In this document: in pieces, positions 47,042 through 55,253 of the stretch | How positions within the stretch are numbered: position 1 is the first letter of the stretch | How the letters are laid out: every line of letters begins with the position of its first letter | Assembly: GCF_002967715.1 (NCBI RefSeq) | Contig: NZ_PUIA01000057.1 | Coordinates: 372,001 to 436,000, forward strand | Source: Blastopirellula marina | GTDB lineage: Bacteria > Planctomycetota > Planctomycetia > Pirellulales > Pirellulaceae | DNA length: 64,000 nt | Direction: 5' to 3' | Position numbers and translations under genes: made by a program | Notes under the pieces: model-generated | Databases searched by the model: none | What the model saw: the letters and a program-made list of their open reading frames with translations, nothing else | Told to the model about the DNA's origin: nothing

Positions 47042-48013
47042 ATGCGTTTTTTCGCATTCGCCCTAACCCTGATCCTCCTGACCTCGCCCGCTCGCGGTGA
47101 CGATATTTTCGTCGACAATGTGCGTGGCGACGATCGTAACCGTGGGAACTCCTCGCATTTCTCAGAGGGTGAAAACGGCCCCATCGCTTCGATCGCCAAG
47201 GCCCTGAGAATTTCGCGAAAAGGGGATCGCATCATCCTCACCAACACGGGTGTTCCGTACAAGGAATCGATCACCCTGCAAGGCGGAAACAACAGCGGCT
47301 GGGGATTCTCTCCTTTGACCATTGAAGGCAACGGTGCCATTCTCGATGGACGTGCACCCGTTCCACCTGAGGGATGGAAACACGTGCAAGGGAACGTCTA
47401 CTGCTTCGCCCCAACCTACAAGAGCTACCACCAGCTTTATCTGGATGACCGCCCGGCTACCCGCGTGGCAATCAAGGATATGGGGGAACTCGACACGCTC
47501 CAACCACTTGAATGGTGCTTGCTCGATGGCATGATCTTCTTTTGTGCTGAAAAGGATCGCGGCCCAGGCAGCTACCGTTTGAGCTACACGGCGCATCGCA
47601 CAGGGATCACGCTGTACGAAGTACGCAACGTCAAGATTCTTGATCTGACCGTTCAAGGCTTCCAACTTGATGGGATCAACGTGCATAGCAATTGCTATGA
47701 TGTTGAACTCGCTGGCATCACCTCGCGTGGTAACGGACGTAGCGGCGTCTCGGTTGGAGGTGCTTCGCGTGCAACGCTTACCAAATCGCTGTTAGGCGAT
47801 AACGGAACCGCTCAGCTTCGTGGTGAAGGGTTCTCTAAAACAGAAGTGATCGAATCGACATTGCTGGAAAACACCGCTCCGGCGACCTTCCAGAAAGATG
47901 CTCGTATCACAATCGACGGCCAGGAAGTTAACGCGGCTCCGGTTGCTGAGACCGCTCAAGTGGCTCGTCCACTCCCTCAGCCAAATGCTCCAGCGTCTCC
48001 TCTTCGGCGTTAG
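47042..48013 (+). CDS. Secreted right-handed parallel beta-helix protein
   Basis: A 323-residue protein with signal peptide MRFFAFALTLILLTSPARG, starting at ATG 47042. After IFVDNVRGDDRNRG, the pattern typical of pectate-lyase-like helices appears: GPIASIAKALRISRKGDRIILTNTG, LTIEGNGAILDG, VRNVKILDLTVQGFQLDGINVHSNCYDVELAGITSRGNGRSGVSVGGASRATLTKSLLG. Such helices bind or cleave polysaccharides. No catalytic residues can be assigned. The last 86 bases overlap the convergent flippase-like gene. Confidence 0.82.
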   Translation: MRFFAFALTLILLTSPARGDDIFVDNVRGDDRNRGNSSHFSEGENGPIASIAKALRISRKGDRIILTNTGVPYKESITLQGGNNSGWGFSPLTIEGNGAILDGRAPVPPEGWKHVQGNVYCFAPTYKSYHQLYLDDRPATRVAIKDMGELDTLQPLEWCLLDGMIFFCAEKDRGPGSYRLSYTAHRTGITLYEVRNVKILDLTVQGFQLDGINVHSNCYDVELAGITSRGNGRSGVSVGGASRATLTKSLLGDNGTAQLRGEGFSKTEVIESTLLENTAPATFQKDARITIDGQEVNAAPVAETAQVARPLPQPNAPASPLRR

Positions 48014-49010
48014 CCTCGGCCATCGACTGGTCGACAGAAGCTCGATTAGTCCAGTAGAAGATCGCCCCGATAAACGCCAGGCCGATCGTCATGGCACGGA
48101 ACCCTAAAGCAACGGTTATTCCGTTGGCTTTGCTGAACTCTTCAGCTGGGACGGTCACGTAAAGCTCGGTAACCGCGAGTTCTAACGTTCCCATGCCCCC
48201 TGGCGAAAGTGGGATCGCGGCGAAGACCATCGCCAGCGGCGTAATGACCATCATCTCCAGCAGCGACGGGTGCCGCTCAAACAGCCCCGATGCCAGAAAG
48301 TACACGGCCACGGAAAAGAACGAATGCACCCCTAAGCTCAACAGGCCAATGAACACCAGATACCTGGGGTGACGACGATACATGCCCACGGCCGCGAAGG
48401 TTCGCTTGAATGCCCCGCCAACTTTCGGCAGATCTTCCAGGAACTCGCGAAACGATCCTTTGGCAAAGCTTGGCAGGAAGACGAGCGACAACCCCAGAAA
48501 TCCGCCGATCGTCACACCGTGGACGACGTAAACCATCGAGCGAATCGCTGGCTGCGAGCCTTCCAGGTCGAGGCTGAGCGCCGCGAGGGAAGTGACCATG
48601 AACAACGCATACAGCCCGATCAGCCGGTCCATGAAGATCGTCGAGACCGCTTCGGGGCGTTTAGTCGGGTTATCCTTCGCCAGGACGTAGCCTTTGAACA
48701 AGTCGCCACCAATGCCCCCCAGGCCCACGAAATTCAACATGTACCCCAGGAACCCAAGGCGAAACGCATCCTTCAGCGAGAAGGGAATCCCGACCGAGAT
48801 GACCAGCAGATACCAGCGAATAAACGTGCACGAAAGTGCCAGCAAGGCAAATCCAAACCCAATCGCGACATTACCCCACCGGGTTTTGCTGCTGAAGATC
48901 TGGCGAACCGACTCCGCACTTTCCGGGTCACTACCAATGGTCCATAACAGGTAGGCCAAAATGCCTGCCGGTACAAGGATTCTCAGGACGGTAATCAGAT
49001 GCTTTTTCAC
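47928..49010 (-). CDS. Lysylphosphatidylglycerol synthase TM-region / UPF0104 flippase-like membrane protein
   Basis: A 360-residue membrane protein with about eight helices. I chose the GTG at 49010 (MKKHLITVLRILVPAGILAYLL), which is preceded by AGGA; the longer frame to 49136 lacks support. The family motif LGYMLNFVGLGGIGGDLFKGYVLAKD near residue 95 and the C-terminal GGMGTLELAVTEL are typical of the lysylphosphatidylglycerol flippase/synthase membrane domain without the catalytic aminoacyl-transferase part. The function is lipid or glycolipid transport by inference. The C-terminal 30 residues are acidic (AEANAEEETLEHLAEGVDEPLE) and overlap the gene at 47042. Confidence 0.85.
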   Translation of the reverse strand: MKKHLITVLRILVPAGILAYLLWTIGSDPESAESVRQIFSSKTRWGNVAIGFGFALLALSCTFIRWYLLVISVGIPFSLKDAFRLGFLGYMLNFVGLGGIGGDLFKGYVLAKDNPTKRPEAVSTIFMDRLIGLYALFMVTSLAALSLDLEGSQPAIRSMVYVVHGVTIGGFLGLSLVFLPSFAKGSFREFLEDLPKVGGAFKRTFAAVGMYRRHPRYLVFIGLLSLGVHSFFSVAVYFLASGLFERHPSLLEMMVITPLAMVFAAIPLSPGGMGTLELAVTELYVTVPAEEFSKANGITVALGFRAMTIGLAFIGAIFYWTNRASVDQSMAEANAEEETLEHLAEGVDEPLERSQQPEPR

Positions 49011-49129
49011 GCGTGTCCTGTTGTTCCTAAAGGCAGTCGTCAGCCCCTTACCAGGGTCGATTGAGAGTCTGAATTCGGCGGAAATCTTATCAATAGTGTA
49101 ACTTACAACCAAACTGCGGTGACCGGTTG

Positions 49130-49158
49130 TTGACACACTGCGAGTCGATTGGTAATTT
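49130..49158 (+). promoter_or_regulatory. Promoter of the tRNA-Ala gene
   Basis: TTGACA at 49130, exactly 17 bases, then TAATTT at 49153. It lies about 85 bases upstream of the tRNA. Confidence 0.7.
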
Positions 49159-49243
49159 TAACCCTTTACTTAACGGCACTTGTTGCCGATAAAGTAGAAC
49201 GCAAGAGTCGTGGGGAATATTCCACCGACTTTTGTCCCAACTT

Positions 49244-49316
<73 letters not shown>

Positions 49317-49320
49317 CTTG

Positions 49321-49357
49321 AAAAGCCTTAAACCACAACGGTTTAGGGCTTTTTTTA
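49321..49357 (+). terminator. Rho-independent terminator of tRNA-Ala
   Basis: Stem AAAAGCC-T-TAAACC / GGTTTA-G-GGCTTTT with a 5-base loop and eight T, five bases after the tRNA. Confidence 0.88.
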
Positions 49358-49368
49358 TGCGCCGAGGC

Positions 49369-49405
49369 TGTACCTAATTTGTACCGAATTGGATTTGTAC
49401 CTAAT
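49369..49405 (+). repeat. Three direct TGTACC(T/G)AAT repeats next to the tRNA
   Basis: TGTACCTAAT at 49369, TGTACCGAAT at 49380 and TGTACCTAAT at 49396, all in the same direction. Short direct repeats beside a tRNA 3' end are typical of integrase arm-binding sites; this role is inferred. Confidence 0.5.
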
Positions 49406-49899
49406 CCTTCACGCCAAGTACCAAACCAACTGATGAAGTTGAGTCGCATTTAGGGACAAGCTTTCGATTTAGTGCAATCCTCCCGTGTCGAGCTTGAGCC
49501 ATATCGCTCCGCTACGGCATCACAATGACTCAGATCGAAACCGGTTGCTTCACTACATTCAATCGACCTCAACACCGGTCGACCTTTCTCGCACCTCGGA
49601 TTGGTCTCGACTATATTAGGTTCGCCATCCGCTTGATGGCGTTTACTGACTTCACATGGAGAAACACTGACCCAAAAGTGGCCAGTCACCACCTAACAAT
49701 TTGATCGACGTGCGAACGTCTGCACACGGCTTCCTCACAAAACCGCCAACTTGGGCCTTTGGGTCCTCGAATTCACAAGAGGCATGTGCAAGTGCGGTCG
49801 CCCCGTTATGGGGCGACGGCCTTGCGCTATTCTTGTGACCGCTTGGCGGCGGTGTGAGGAGTGGCCTTGGTTCGTCGCTCCTCTTTTTTTGCGCCCATG
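49406..49899. other. Gene-free stretch at the island edge
   Basis: About 490 bases without a supported gene. A hairpin GTCGCCCC-gttat-GGGGCGAC lies at 49797-49817 and a terminator at 49856-49890. No integrase gene lies here. Confidence 0.5.
49856..49890 (+). terminator. Rho-independent terminator upstream of the first island gene
   Basis: GAGGAGTG / CGCTCCTC stem followed by seven T. It ends ten bases before the first ACACCCGCA motif. Confidence 0.65.
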
Positions 49900-49908
49900 A
49901 CACCCGCA
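49900..49908 (+). promoter_or_regulatory. ACACCCGCA leader motif, plus-strand copy
   Basis: The only copy on the plus strand, 47 bases before the start of the plus-strand gene at 49956. It shows that the motif follows gene direction. Confidence 0.55.
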
Positions 49909-49955
49909 AGTAGAGGATGCCAACGAACATCCACTATCACTGCGAGAGTGTTTTC

Positions 49956-50459
49956 ATGAGCGAAAGCCCCCGAACATCCAAGCTTGCCATCCTCGGTCGA
50001 TTCGGACTGCTTGGATGGTCTATTGGCGTGACACTCTTTCATGCCGCAGCCGCCCTTGGCGTGGCAGTGACAATTGGCCCGTTCATTCTTGGTGCCGTTC
50101 TCGGTATTGGCCTGCTGGTTCTATTCGTGTGGGCAGTGGTGCGGCTGGTCGGCTTCGTTCTCTTCGGCAACGATCCCCAGTATCAAGAATTCATCAATAC
50201 GGGCGGCGATCCATACTTGGATTTTCTCCCGCCTCCTTTCAATACCGATGCCGATGCTCAGCGTTTGGGTGTACTCAACGAACCGGAGCATCTTTATCTA
50301 AATAATGGCAACCGGCAAAGCTGCCATTGTCCCTTCTGCAATGAGGTCGTCTGGGAAATCTCTCCCGGAGACTTCAATGGGCTGGTGATCTGCTGGAACT
50401 GTTCGCAGACATTTTCTCCATATTCGTCGTGGGAATCCGACCTCGAAGTCCCAACGTGA
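49956..50459 (+). CDS. Membrane protein with C-terminal zinc ribbon
   Basis: A 167-residue protein. Residues 12-70 hold two or three hydrophobic helices (LLGWSIGVTLFHAAAALGVAV, GPFILGAVLGIGLLVLFVWAVV). The C-terminal part has a four-cysteine ribbon: CHCPFCNEVVW near 125 and ICWNCSQTF near 147, separated by SPGDFNGL. I know no named family. The ATG at 49956 is chosen because of the leader motif 47 bases before it; an ATG at 49917 would add 13 residues. A truncated homologue of its tail lies at 51670. Confidence 0.75.
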   Translation: MSESPRTSKLAILGRFGLLGWSIGVTLFHAAAALGVAVTIGPFILGAVLGIGLLVLFVWAVVRLVGFVLFGNDPQYQEFINTGGDPYLDFLPPPFNTDADAQRLGVLNEPEHLYLNNGNRQSCHCPFCNEVVWEISPGDFNGLVICWNCSQTFSPYSSWESDLEVPT

Positions 50460-50550
50460 AACAGGTCGGCTGCTTTCCGAATTCAGAATCCCAGTCAGGC
50501 AAATCAAGCATCCACTCTTACCAACAACCTCAACAACCAAGGCCAGCTAA

Positions 50551-51627
50551 ATGAAGAATAATTGGTATTACAAGCAGGACGGGAAACAATACGGTCCTGT
50601 TGATTCCCGGACACTGAAACAGCTTGCAGACGAAGGCAAAATTCATCCCAATACGCTTGTCATGCGAGAGGGACAAGAAAAGTGGGTTAAAGCCGAGAAG
50701 GTCAAGGGGCTATTCCCGGAGCAAGTCGCATTGGTTGAAGAAGCACCGAGTGACTCGAAATCGGTCGATAGTAAGGACATCCTTTGCTACATCACCATCC
50801 CACTCCTGACTCCCTGCTGCTTTCCGGTGAGCTTGTTGCTGCTCTGGTTGGTCCCTGCTTGGTCGGCAACCACTAAATGGATTTGGACTGGTGGAATCAT
50901 TGGCTTCCTCTTCCTTATGGGCGTCTTTGGAATGTTGTCTTCTCAGGCAGACCGGGCTCAAGCAGCTAACCTCATCACTGATGCCAATGCACTTTGGAAT
51001 GAAGGAAGTACGGAGGAAGCGATCTCTGTCTATCGAGACCTAAACGATAAGCATTTCTTCCACATGACAGACTCGAATCGTTCGCTAGTGTTGGAGCGAC
51101 TGATCGACTTCGAAGCACAAAAGGGCAATCGAAGTTCGGCGTTAAAGATGTTGGAACGGGCCGAGAATTTTGATCTGGTCATCAACCTTCAGTCGGACGA
51201 AGGAAAGAAAGTGCTCGCAGCACATCAGCAAAACCAAGCCAAGCGTGATCGGGCACTTGCTGCAAGCACTCCAATGGAGTTGAAGGCAGCGGAACTGTTC
51301 GGCAACTCAACAGACGAACGAGTAGAGTTTGGAGACAACCCCTCAAAGTTCAAGGGGAAAGCGGTTCGCATGAAGGTAGCTTACGACAAGACCATCAACA
51401 CCGGCAGTCCAATCCAGCGGGAAGTCTTCAACATTCCCGATATCGATGTTGTGGAATGCTGGGTCTATTCAGATTCGCCGAACACAAGATTCCCGGTGAT
51501 AGTCGATATTCCACGGGAAGTTGAACGACCGCAATTTCACCGTGGTGACGATCTTGAAATCACCTTCTTCTGCGAAGACGGAAGCACACAATCCGGTAAC
51601 ATCGCCATCAAAGTTAGCCGTCATTGA
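50551..51627 (+). CDS. GYF_2-domain membrane protein
   Basis: A 358-residue protein. Residues 3-53 match the GYF_2 domain (NWYYKQDGKQYGPVDSRTLKQLADEGKIHPNTLVMREG, then WVKAEKVKGLFP), thought to mediate protein-protein contacts. Two helices follow near 75-130. A helical region (AANLITDANALWNEGSTEEAISVYRDL) resembles a tetratricopeptide unit. The C-terminal 90 residues are beta-rich (RMKVAYDKTINTGSPIQREVF, FPVIVDIPREVE). The gene follows the zinc-ribbon gene in the same direction. Confidence 0.82.
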   Translation: MKNNWYYKQDGKQYGPVDSRTLKQLADEGKIHPNTLVMREGQEKWVKAEKVKGLFPEQVALVEEAPSDSKSVDSKDILCYITIPLLTPCCFPVSLLLLWLVPAWSATTKWIWTGGIIGFLFLMGVFGMLSSQADRAQAANLITDANALWNEGSTEEAISVYRDLNDKHFFHMTDSNRSLVLERLIDFEAQKGNRSSALKMLERAENFDLVINLQSDEGKKVLAAHQQNQAKRDRALAASTPMELKAAELFGNSTDERVEFGDNPSKFKGKAVRMKVAYDKTINTGSPIQREVFNIPDIDVVECWVYSDSPNTRFPVIVDIPREVERPQFHRGDDLEITFFCEDGSTQSGNIAIKVSRH

Positions 51628-51669
51628 TGACGACGTACTGGTTTACAACTGCCAATTCCAGAAGCCTTG

Positions 51670-51780
51670 GTGGCAATCCCGTGTCCCAACTGCCACCAGT
51701 TCGTTAAGGAACTGAATCCCGGAGACTTTCAAAATTCTGTGATCTGCTGCCACTGTTCACACACCTTCAATCCTCACTGA
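51670..51780 (+). pseudogene. Remnant zinc-ribbon fragment related to the 49956 gene tail
   Basis: A short open stretch codes for IPCPNCHQFVKELNPGDF followed by QNSVICCHCSHTFNPH and a stop. It lines up with the end of the protein encoded at 49956 (CPFCNEVVWEISPGDF, then VICWNCSQTFSPY). All four cysteines are kept. No start or membrane part is found; upstream the frame hits a stop near 51632. It is probably the truncated remains of a duplicated gene. Confidence 0.6.
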
Positions 51781-51789
51781 GAAAGAACC

Positions 51790-52701
51790 ATGATACGACC
51801 AACAACCATCGCACTTACTGTTACCTTCTTAGCTCTTTTTACGACGGTTTGTTTTGCCCAAACCGTTGAAGTCGAAGTGGAAATCAAGTCGGTGAATCCC
51901 GAGAAGAGAACGATCATTGTCGACTACAACGGCAAAACGACTGAACTCGATCTGAGCAGGAAAGCGGTCATCACTATTGCAGATGAAGCGGCAGAATATT
52001 CGGCTCTGATTCCCGGTGACAAAGCCATCGTTGAATACCACAAAGAACTTGCCATCGTCACCAAGGTTGCCGCCGCTGGAAGCAAGCAAGGCGGTTGGCG
52101 ATTTTACGACACCTTCAATAAAGGGGTCGATCCCCAAAGAGCTTTTGTTGTTTCTCGTGACGGTAGATTGGTCGTCAACGGGAACGCTGGAGGCTTCTGC
52201 ATCTCAAGTCTCACGGAATACTCCGAATACACGTTCAAAGTTGAATTTCAGTTCCTTGAAGACAATCTTAAAGCCAACCCATTCATCGCTATCGCTTCGA
52301 CACCTCCCAATCCCGAGGCAAAAGATTGGACTCAACAGATTCCCCATGGGATCGAAATCAAGCTGAATCCCAAGAGCGTCGGCGAAATGGTCCTGCCAAC
52401 TGAACAGTTCAAGGTGGAACTTCCGCTTGGACAACTACGAGATGGACGCAAAGTCGTTCCCCTCCGTCCAGCAGAAATGAAGTCTGGCGAGTGGAACCAA
52501 CTGGAGATCACTTGCGATAAGCACAAGAACATCACCGTCAAGGTGAATGACACTAAAGTGAATGCAGTCGCCAAGGCGGAAAGCACTACCGGTCACATCG
52601 TGATCTCACCGCTCAATGCAGAGATTCATCTTCGAAATCCCATGCTGAAGATCGACGAGGAAGAAAAACCATTGCCGTTCGATACGATCATCACAGAATA
52701 G
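51790..52701 (+). CDS. Secreted DUF1080-like protein
   Basis: A 303-residue protein with a signal peptide (MIRPTTIALTVTFLALFTTVCFA). Residues 28-95 form a small beta domain (VEVEVEIKSVNPEKRTIIVDYNG). Residues 105-295 match the concanavalin-like DUF1080 (3-keto-disaccharide hydrolase type) fold: WRFYDTFNKGVDPQRAFVVSRDGRLVVNG, EYSEYTFKVEFQF, GEWNQLEITC and GHIVISPLNAEIHLRNPML. Such domains bind or hydrolyse sugars in planctomycetes. The role on a mobile island is unclear. Confidence 0.82.
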   Translation: MIRPTTIALTVTFLALFTTVCFAQTVEVEVEIKSVNPEKRTIIVDYNGKTTELDLSRKAVITIADEAAEYSALIPGDKAIVEYHKELAIVTKVAAAGSKQGGWRFYDTFNKGVDPQRAFVVSRDGRLVVNGNAGGFCISSLTEYSEYTFKVEFQFLEDNLKANPFIAIASTPPNPEAKDWTQQIPHGIEIKLNPKSVGEMVLPTEQFKVELPLGQLRDGRKVVPLRPAEMKSGEWNQLEITCDKHKNITVKVNDTKVNAVAKAESTTGHIVISPLNAEIHLRNPMLKIDEEEKPLPFDTIITE

Positions 52702-52848
52702 ATTGGTCGTAAGGACGCTTTCGAGTCACTCCATTACGGTGGAATTCATGGGACGCAATTCAAAGCTTGAGCCTACCTTCCGCCAAGCGGAAATTGGTAG
52801 AATGCAACCAAGCGTTTTGAGGAATTCCTATCATCAAAGTTGCCTCAC

Positions 52849-53346
52849 ATGATCGTTCGCCTGACCCAAAAGCTGGGAAAGAAAATCCACGTTTCGCCAA
52901 CCAAGTCTTATCCTCTCGACTCCAATCCCTTGGCCGATTGGAGTGCCCACCTTTTCACGGTTGCTCGGACACAATACATCCTCGTTACCAACACCGCCTC
53001 GCTCTACTCGGCGGTGCTTTATGGTCGTGGAATTTCGGATGACATGCGTTTTCTGGACAGGATGCTAAGTACGATCCGAGAAGTCATGGAAGAGGATGGA
53101 TTGAGCCTTGTGTACCAGAAACTTGTCGCTCCCTCGTCGGCAACAGTTGTCTTTTCAAAGGCGTTCAGCCGTTCTATCACGGGTTCGATGAATGACCATA
53201 TCTTGGCATCCAAGCTATTTCTGGGGGAAGTCGATCTCTCGCTGCATGAAACGTCCTTCAAGCTGAACAGTACGCCGTTGTCGGCGATCGAATATGGCAG
53301 CCCACGGAACGCAATGCAGGTTCTTTGTACGGATTTGTTGGGGTAA
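52849..53346 (+). CDS. DUF6933-like protein
   Basis: A 165-residue soluble protein. The start at ATG 52849 gives MIVRLTQKLGKKIHV, the usual opening of DUF6933 proteins, and a following ADWSAHLFTVARTQYILVTNTASLYSAVLYG also fits. The function of the family is unknown. It is a single gene on the island, with no leader motif upstream. Confidence 0.7.
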   Translation: MIVRLTQKLGKKIHVSPTKSYPLDSNPLADWSAHLFTVARTQYILVTNTASLYSAVLYGRGISDDMRFLDRMLSTIREVMEEDGLSLVYQKLVAPSSATVVFSKAFSRSITGSMNDHILASKLFLGEVDLSLHETSFKLNSTPLSAIEYGSPRNAMQVLCTDLLG

Positions 53347-53375
53347 CAATAGGGTAGCTGGACAACAAGACAAAA

Positions 53376-53621
53376 ATGAGTTGCGCTACCTTCGCAGAAC
53401 TGAAAGTCGGCAAACCATCAAGGATCAACGACTTTGACACCATTCTTCATCGAGAAGAAGATTATCTTGTCTACATCGACAAGGACGGCAACGAAAATCG
53501 CTGTCAAATTCTCATGGCGACGGAAGAAGGAGACCTGTTGCAATTCATTTGTGCAAGCCATGGCCAAGAGACATCACGACACAGCGTGACTGGCACCGAT
53601 GGGATAATAGAATTCGAGTGA
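53376..53621 (+). CDS. Small hypothetical protein
   Basis: An 81-residue soluble protein, MSCATFAELKVGKPSRINDFD at the start, acidic, with no recognised domain. It begins 30 bases after the DUF6933-like gene in the same direction. No strong ribosome site is seen. It is supported mainly by its position and plausible composition. Confidence 0.5.
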   Translation: MSCATFAELKVGKPSRINDFDTILHREEDYLVYIDKDGNENRCQILMATEEGDLLQFICASHGQETSRHSVTGTDGIIEFE

Positions 53622-53940
53622 GATCAAATCGTGATCTGATTGTTATTTGGCCGTCGAGAGCAATTTCTCTGGCGGCTTTTTCATTTTCAGGAAATGAAAA
53701 TCCGCTCAGTATTTCTAAGTCAATCTTGGAGACAATACTCGCCGGAAATTTTGCGAAGCTTTTTGACTGAATAACTCTTAGGATGGCCACTGTGTCCACT
53801 CGTTTTGACGCATTACAACTTTTGCAACCAAAACAACGCCGCTGCCAATCAACTCACTAGCTTTGAAGTCCTTCGGGTGCTTATGCTTAAACTGTCCGAC
53901 GAACTACCAATTCACTTTCACTTCGGAGTTGGCCGACTCC
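53622..53940. other. Intergenic region with weak terminator
   Basis: About 320 bases with no supported gene. Near 53659-53688 GCCGTCGAGAG / CTCTGGCGGC pairs imperfectly and is followed by five T, a likely terminator of the preceding genes. ATTTTC-agg-GAAAAT-type inverted sequence follows. Confidence 0.4.
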
Positions 53941-54348
53941 ATGCTCGAAAAGCCGACCATTGAACAGATCGATGCGATTCTTCCCTACTTGGATCACTTC
54001 GAACAAGACGGCTTTGTCGCCGGGACTCACGAAAAGGATTCTGCAACTGGCTACCCCTATTTTCGGCGAAGCGACATCGTGCAAGATTTTGTTCAGGCCC
54101 TCTACGATAACGACTGGGTAACTCCCAAGTTTGACTGGACAGAGTGGAAGGACTCGGAACTCTACATCAAGCATCCCGAAAGTTTGCGATCCGTTGATTC
54201 GATCACTGTGGTAAAACTGTTCACGACGCACGTGCGAGGGGATCGATTTTGCGAAGGCCATCTCGCCGCCATGTTCGAGAGTGGACACATTCTGGCGATA
54301 CTTCAGAGACTTCGGGAAATACGTGAAGAGATGACCAAATTGGGTTAG
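53941..54348 (+). CDS. DUF6508 family protein
   Basis: A 135-residue protein. The family signatures are clear: the opening IEQIDAILPYLDHFEQDGFVAG, PYFRRSDIVQDFVQALYDNDWV, FDWTEW, and the C-terminal FTTHVRGDRFCEGHLAAMFESGHILAILQRL. The family is widespread in bacteria and of unknown function. The ATG at 53941 is chosen as the similarity starts there; an upstream TTG at 53863 exists. Confidence 0.88.
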   Translation: MLEKPTIEQIDAILPYLDHFEQDGFVAGTHEKDSATGYPYFRRSDIVQDFVQALYDNDWVTPKFDWTEWKDSELYIKHPESLRSVDSITVVKLFTTHVRGDRFCEGHLAAMFESGHILAILQRLREIREEMTKLG

Positions 54349-54503
54349 TTTGTGTTTTCGTGAAAGAATCTTTCGTTTGCCTGTGAACAATGACGTGCCC
54401 ACCCATCTCCTTATTGTCAATCAATCACGATTTTTGCGGTGAGCGACATATTTAGATTCGCAAGTTTGCTCACGCTGAAGCGAGAAAGCGTTGAGTTCAG
54501 AAA

Positions 54504-55220
54504 ATGGATGATGAAGCCACATTTGAGGTACTGGTAAAGCCGCTAATGATTCTGTCTCTTGATGAGATCGCAAAGCGACAAACCGACTGCACGCAAGACA
54601 GCGAACTGTCCTTAGAACTCCTTGGCGATATAGTCAAAGATTCCGACACTCTCGAAACAATTCGATCCCGATACAGAAAAGCCTCAAAGCAACTCGATAG
54701 ACTGGGGCTTGTACCAAATCATCCAACGATTATTAACCACGTGTTGCGGCCACTCATCGAAGCAAGAAACTGCTTCATCCTTAAAATGCCGGTGGCATGT
54801 ATTGCACAAGCAGGTCTCGTTGGAGAGATGGTTGCCTTGTGGCGATTTGAAATGCTTAAAACGGAAATCGGCGGCAAGCCTCTTAATAAAGATCGGCAGA
54901 AGCTCTTGTTCGGAAGAAGTTTCGATAAAATGGGACAGGATCAACGAGTCAAAGTGCTCGAAGGCCTCGACGATGTGGATGCTGATTTGGCAAGCAAGTT
55001 CACCGAACTTCGGGGACTACGAAGACAGTATCTTCACTTTTTGATTGAAGACGAGTCGGCCTTGGAAACTGATTCGCTGAAGGCTTTAAAGCTTGCGAGC
55101 GAACTCATAGTCGTGACTCTAGGGATCACAATTACTGATGGCCGAATCCAACTTCCGCTAAAGATTGCGCACTATGTCCGCAGTCTGTTTCGGTTCGATT
55201 CTGAGGAGCCGAAGGATTAA
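54504..55220 (+). CDS. Hypothetical protein with HEPN-like motif
   Basis: A 238-residue helical protein that I cannot assign to a named family. Near residues 172-183, TELRGLRRQYLHFL has the R-x4-H spacing and surroundings of HEPN/DUF4145-type domains, which act as RNases in many defence and toxin systems. The middle part (RPLIEARNCFILKMPVACIAQAGLVGEMVALWRFEML) is consistent with a helical bundle. It ends 33 bases from the convergent DUF4917 gene. Assignment to HEPN is tentative. Confidence 0.6.
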   Translation: MDDEATFEVLVKPLMILSLDEIAKRQTDCTQDSELSLELLGDIVKDSDTLETIRSRYRKASKQLDRLGLVPNHPTIINHVLRPLIEARNCFILKMPVACIAQAGLVGEMVALWRFEMLKTEIGGKPLNKDRQKLLFGRSFDKMGQDQRVKVLEGLDDVDADLASKFTELRGLRRQYLHFLIEDESALETDSLKALKLASELIVVTLGITITDGRIQLPLKIAHYVRSLFRFDSEEPKD

Positions 55221-55253
55221 CTTGATCGCCCTTGCATTCCAATTCCCTCGCCC

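Noticed and set aside
49450-49692. An 80-codon minus-strand frame as an integrase remnant
   Set aside because: No recombinase catalytic residues or similarity can be seen, and there is no ribosome site.
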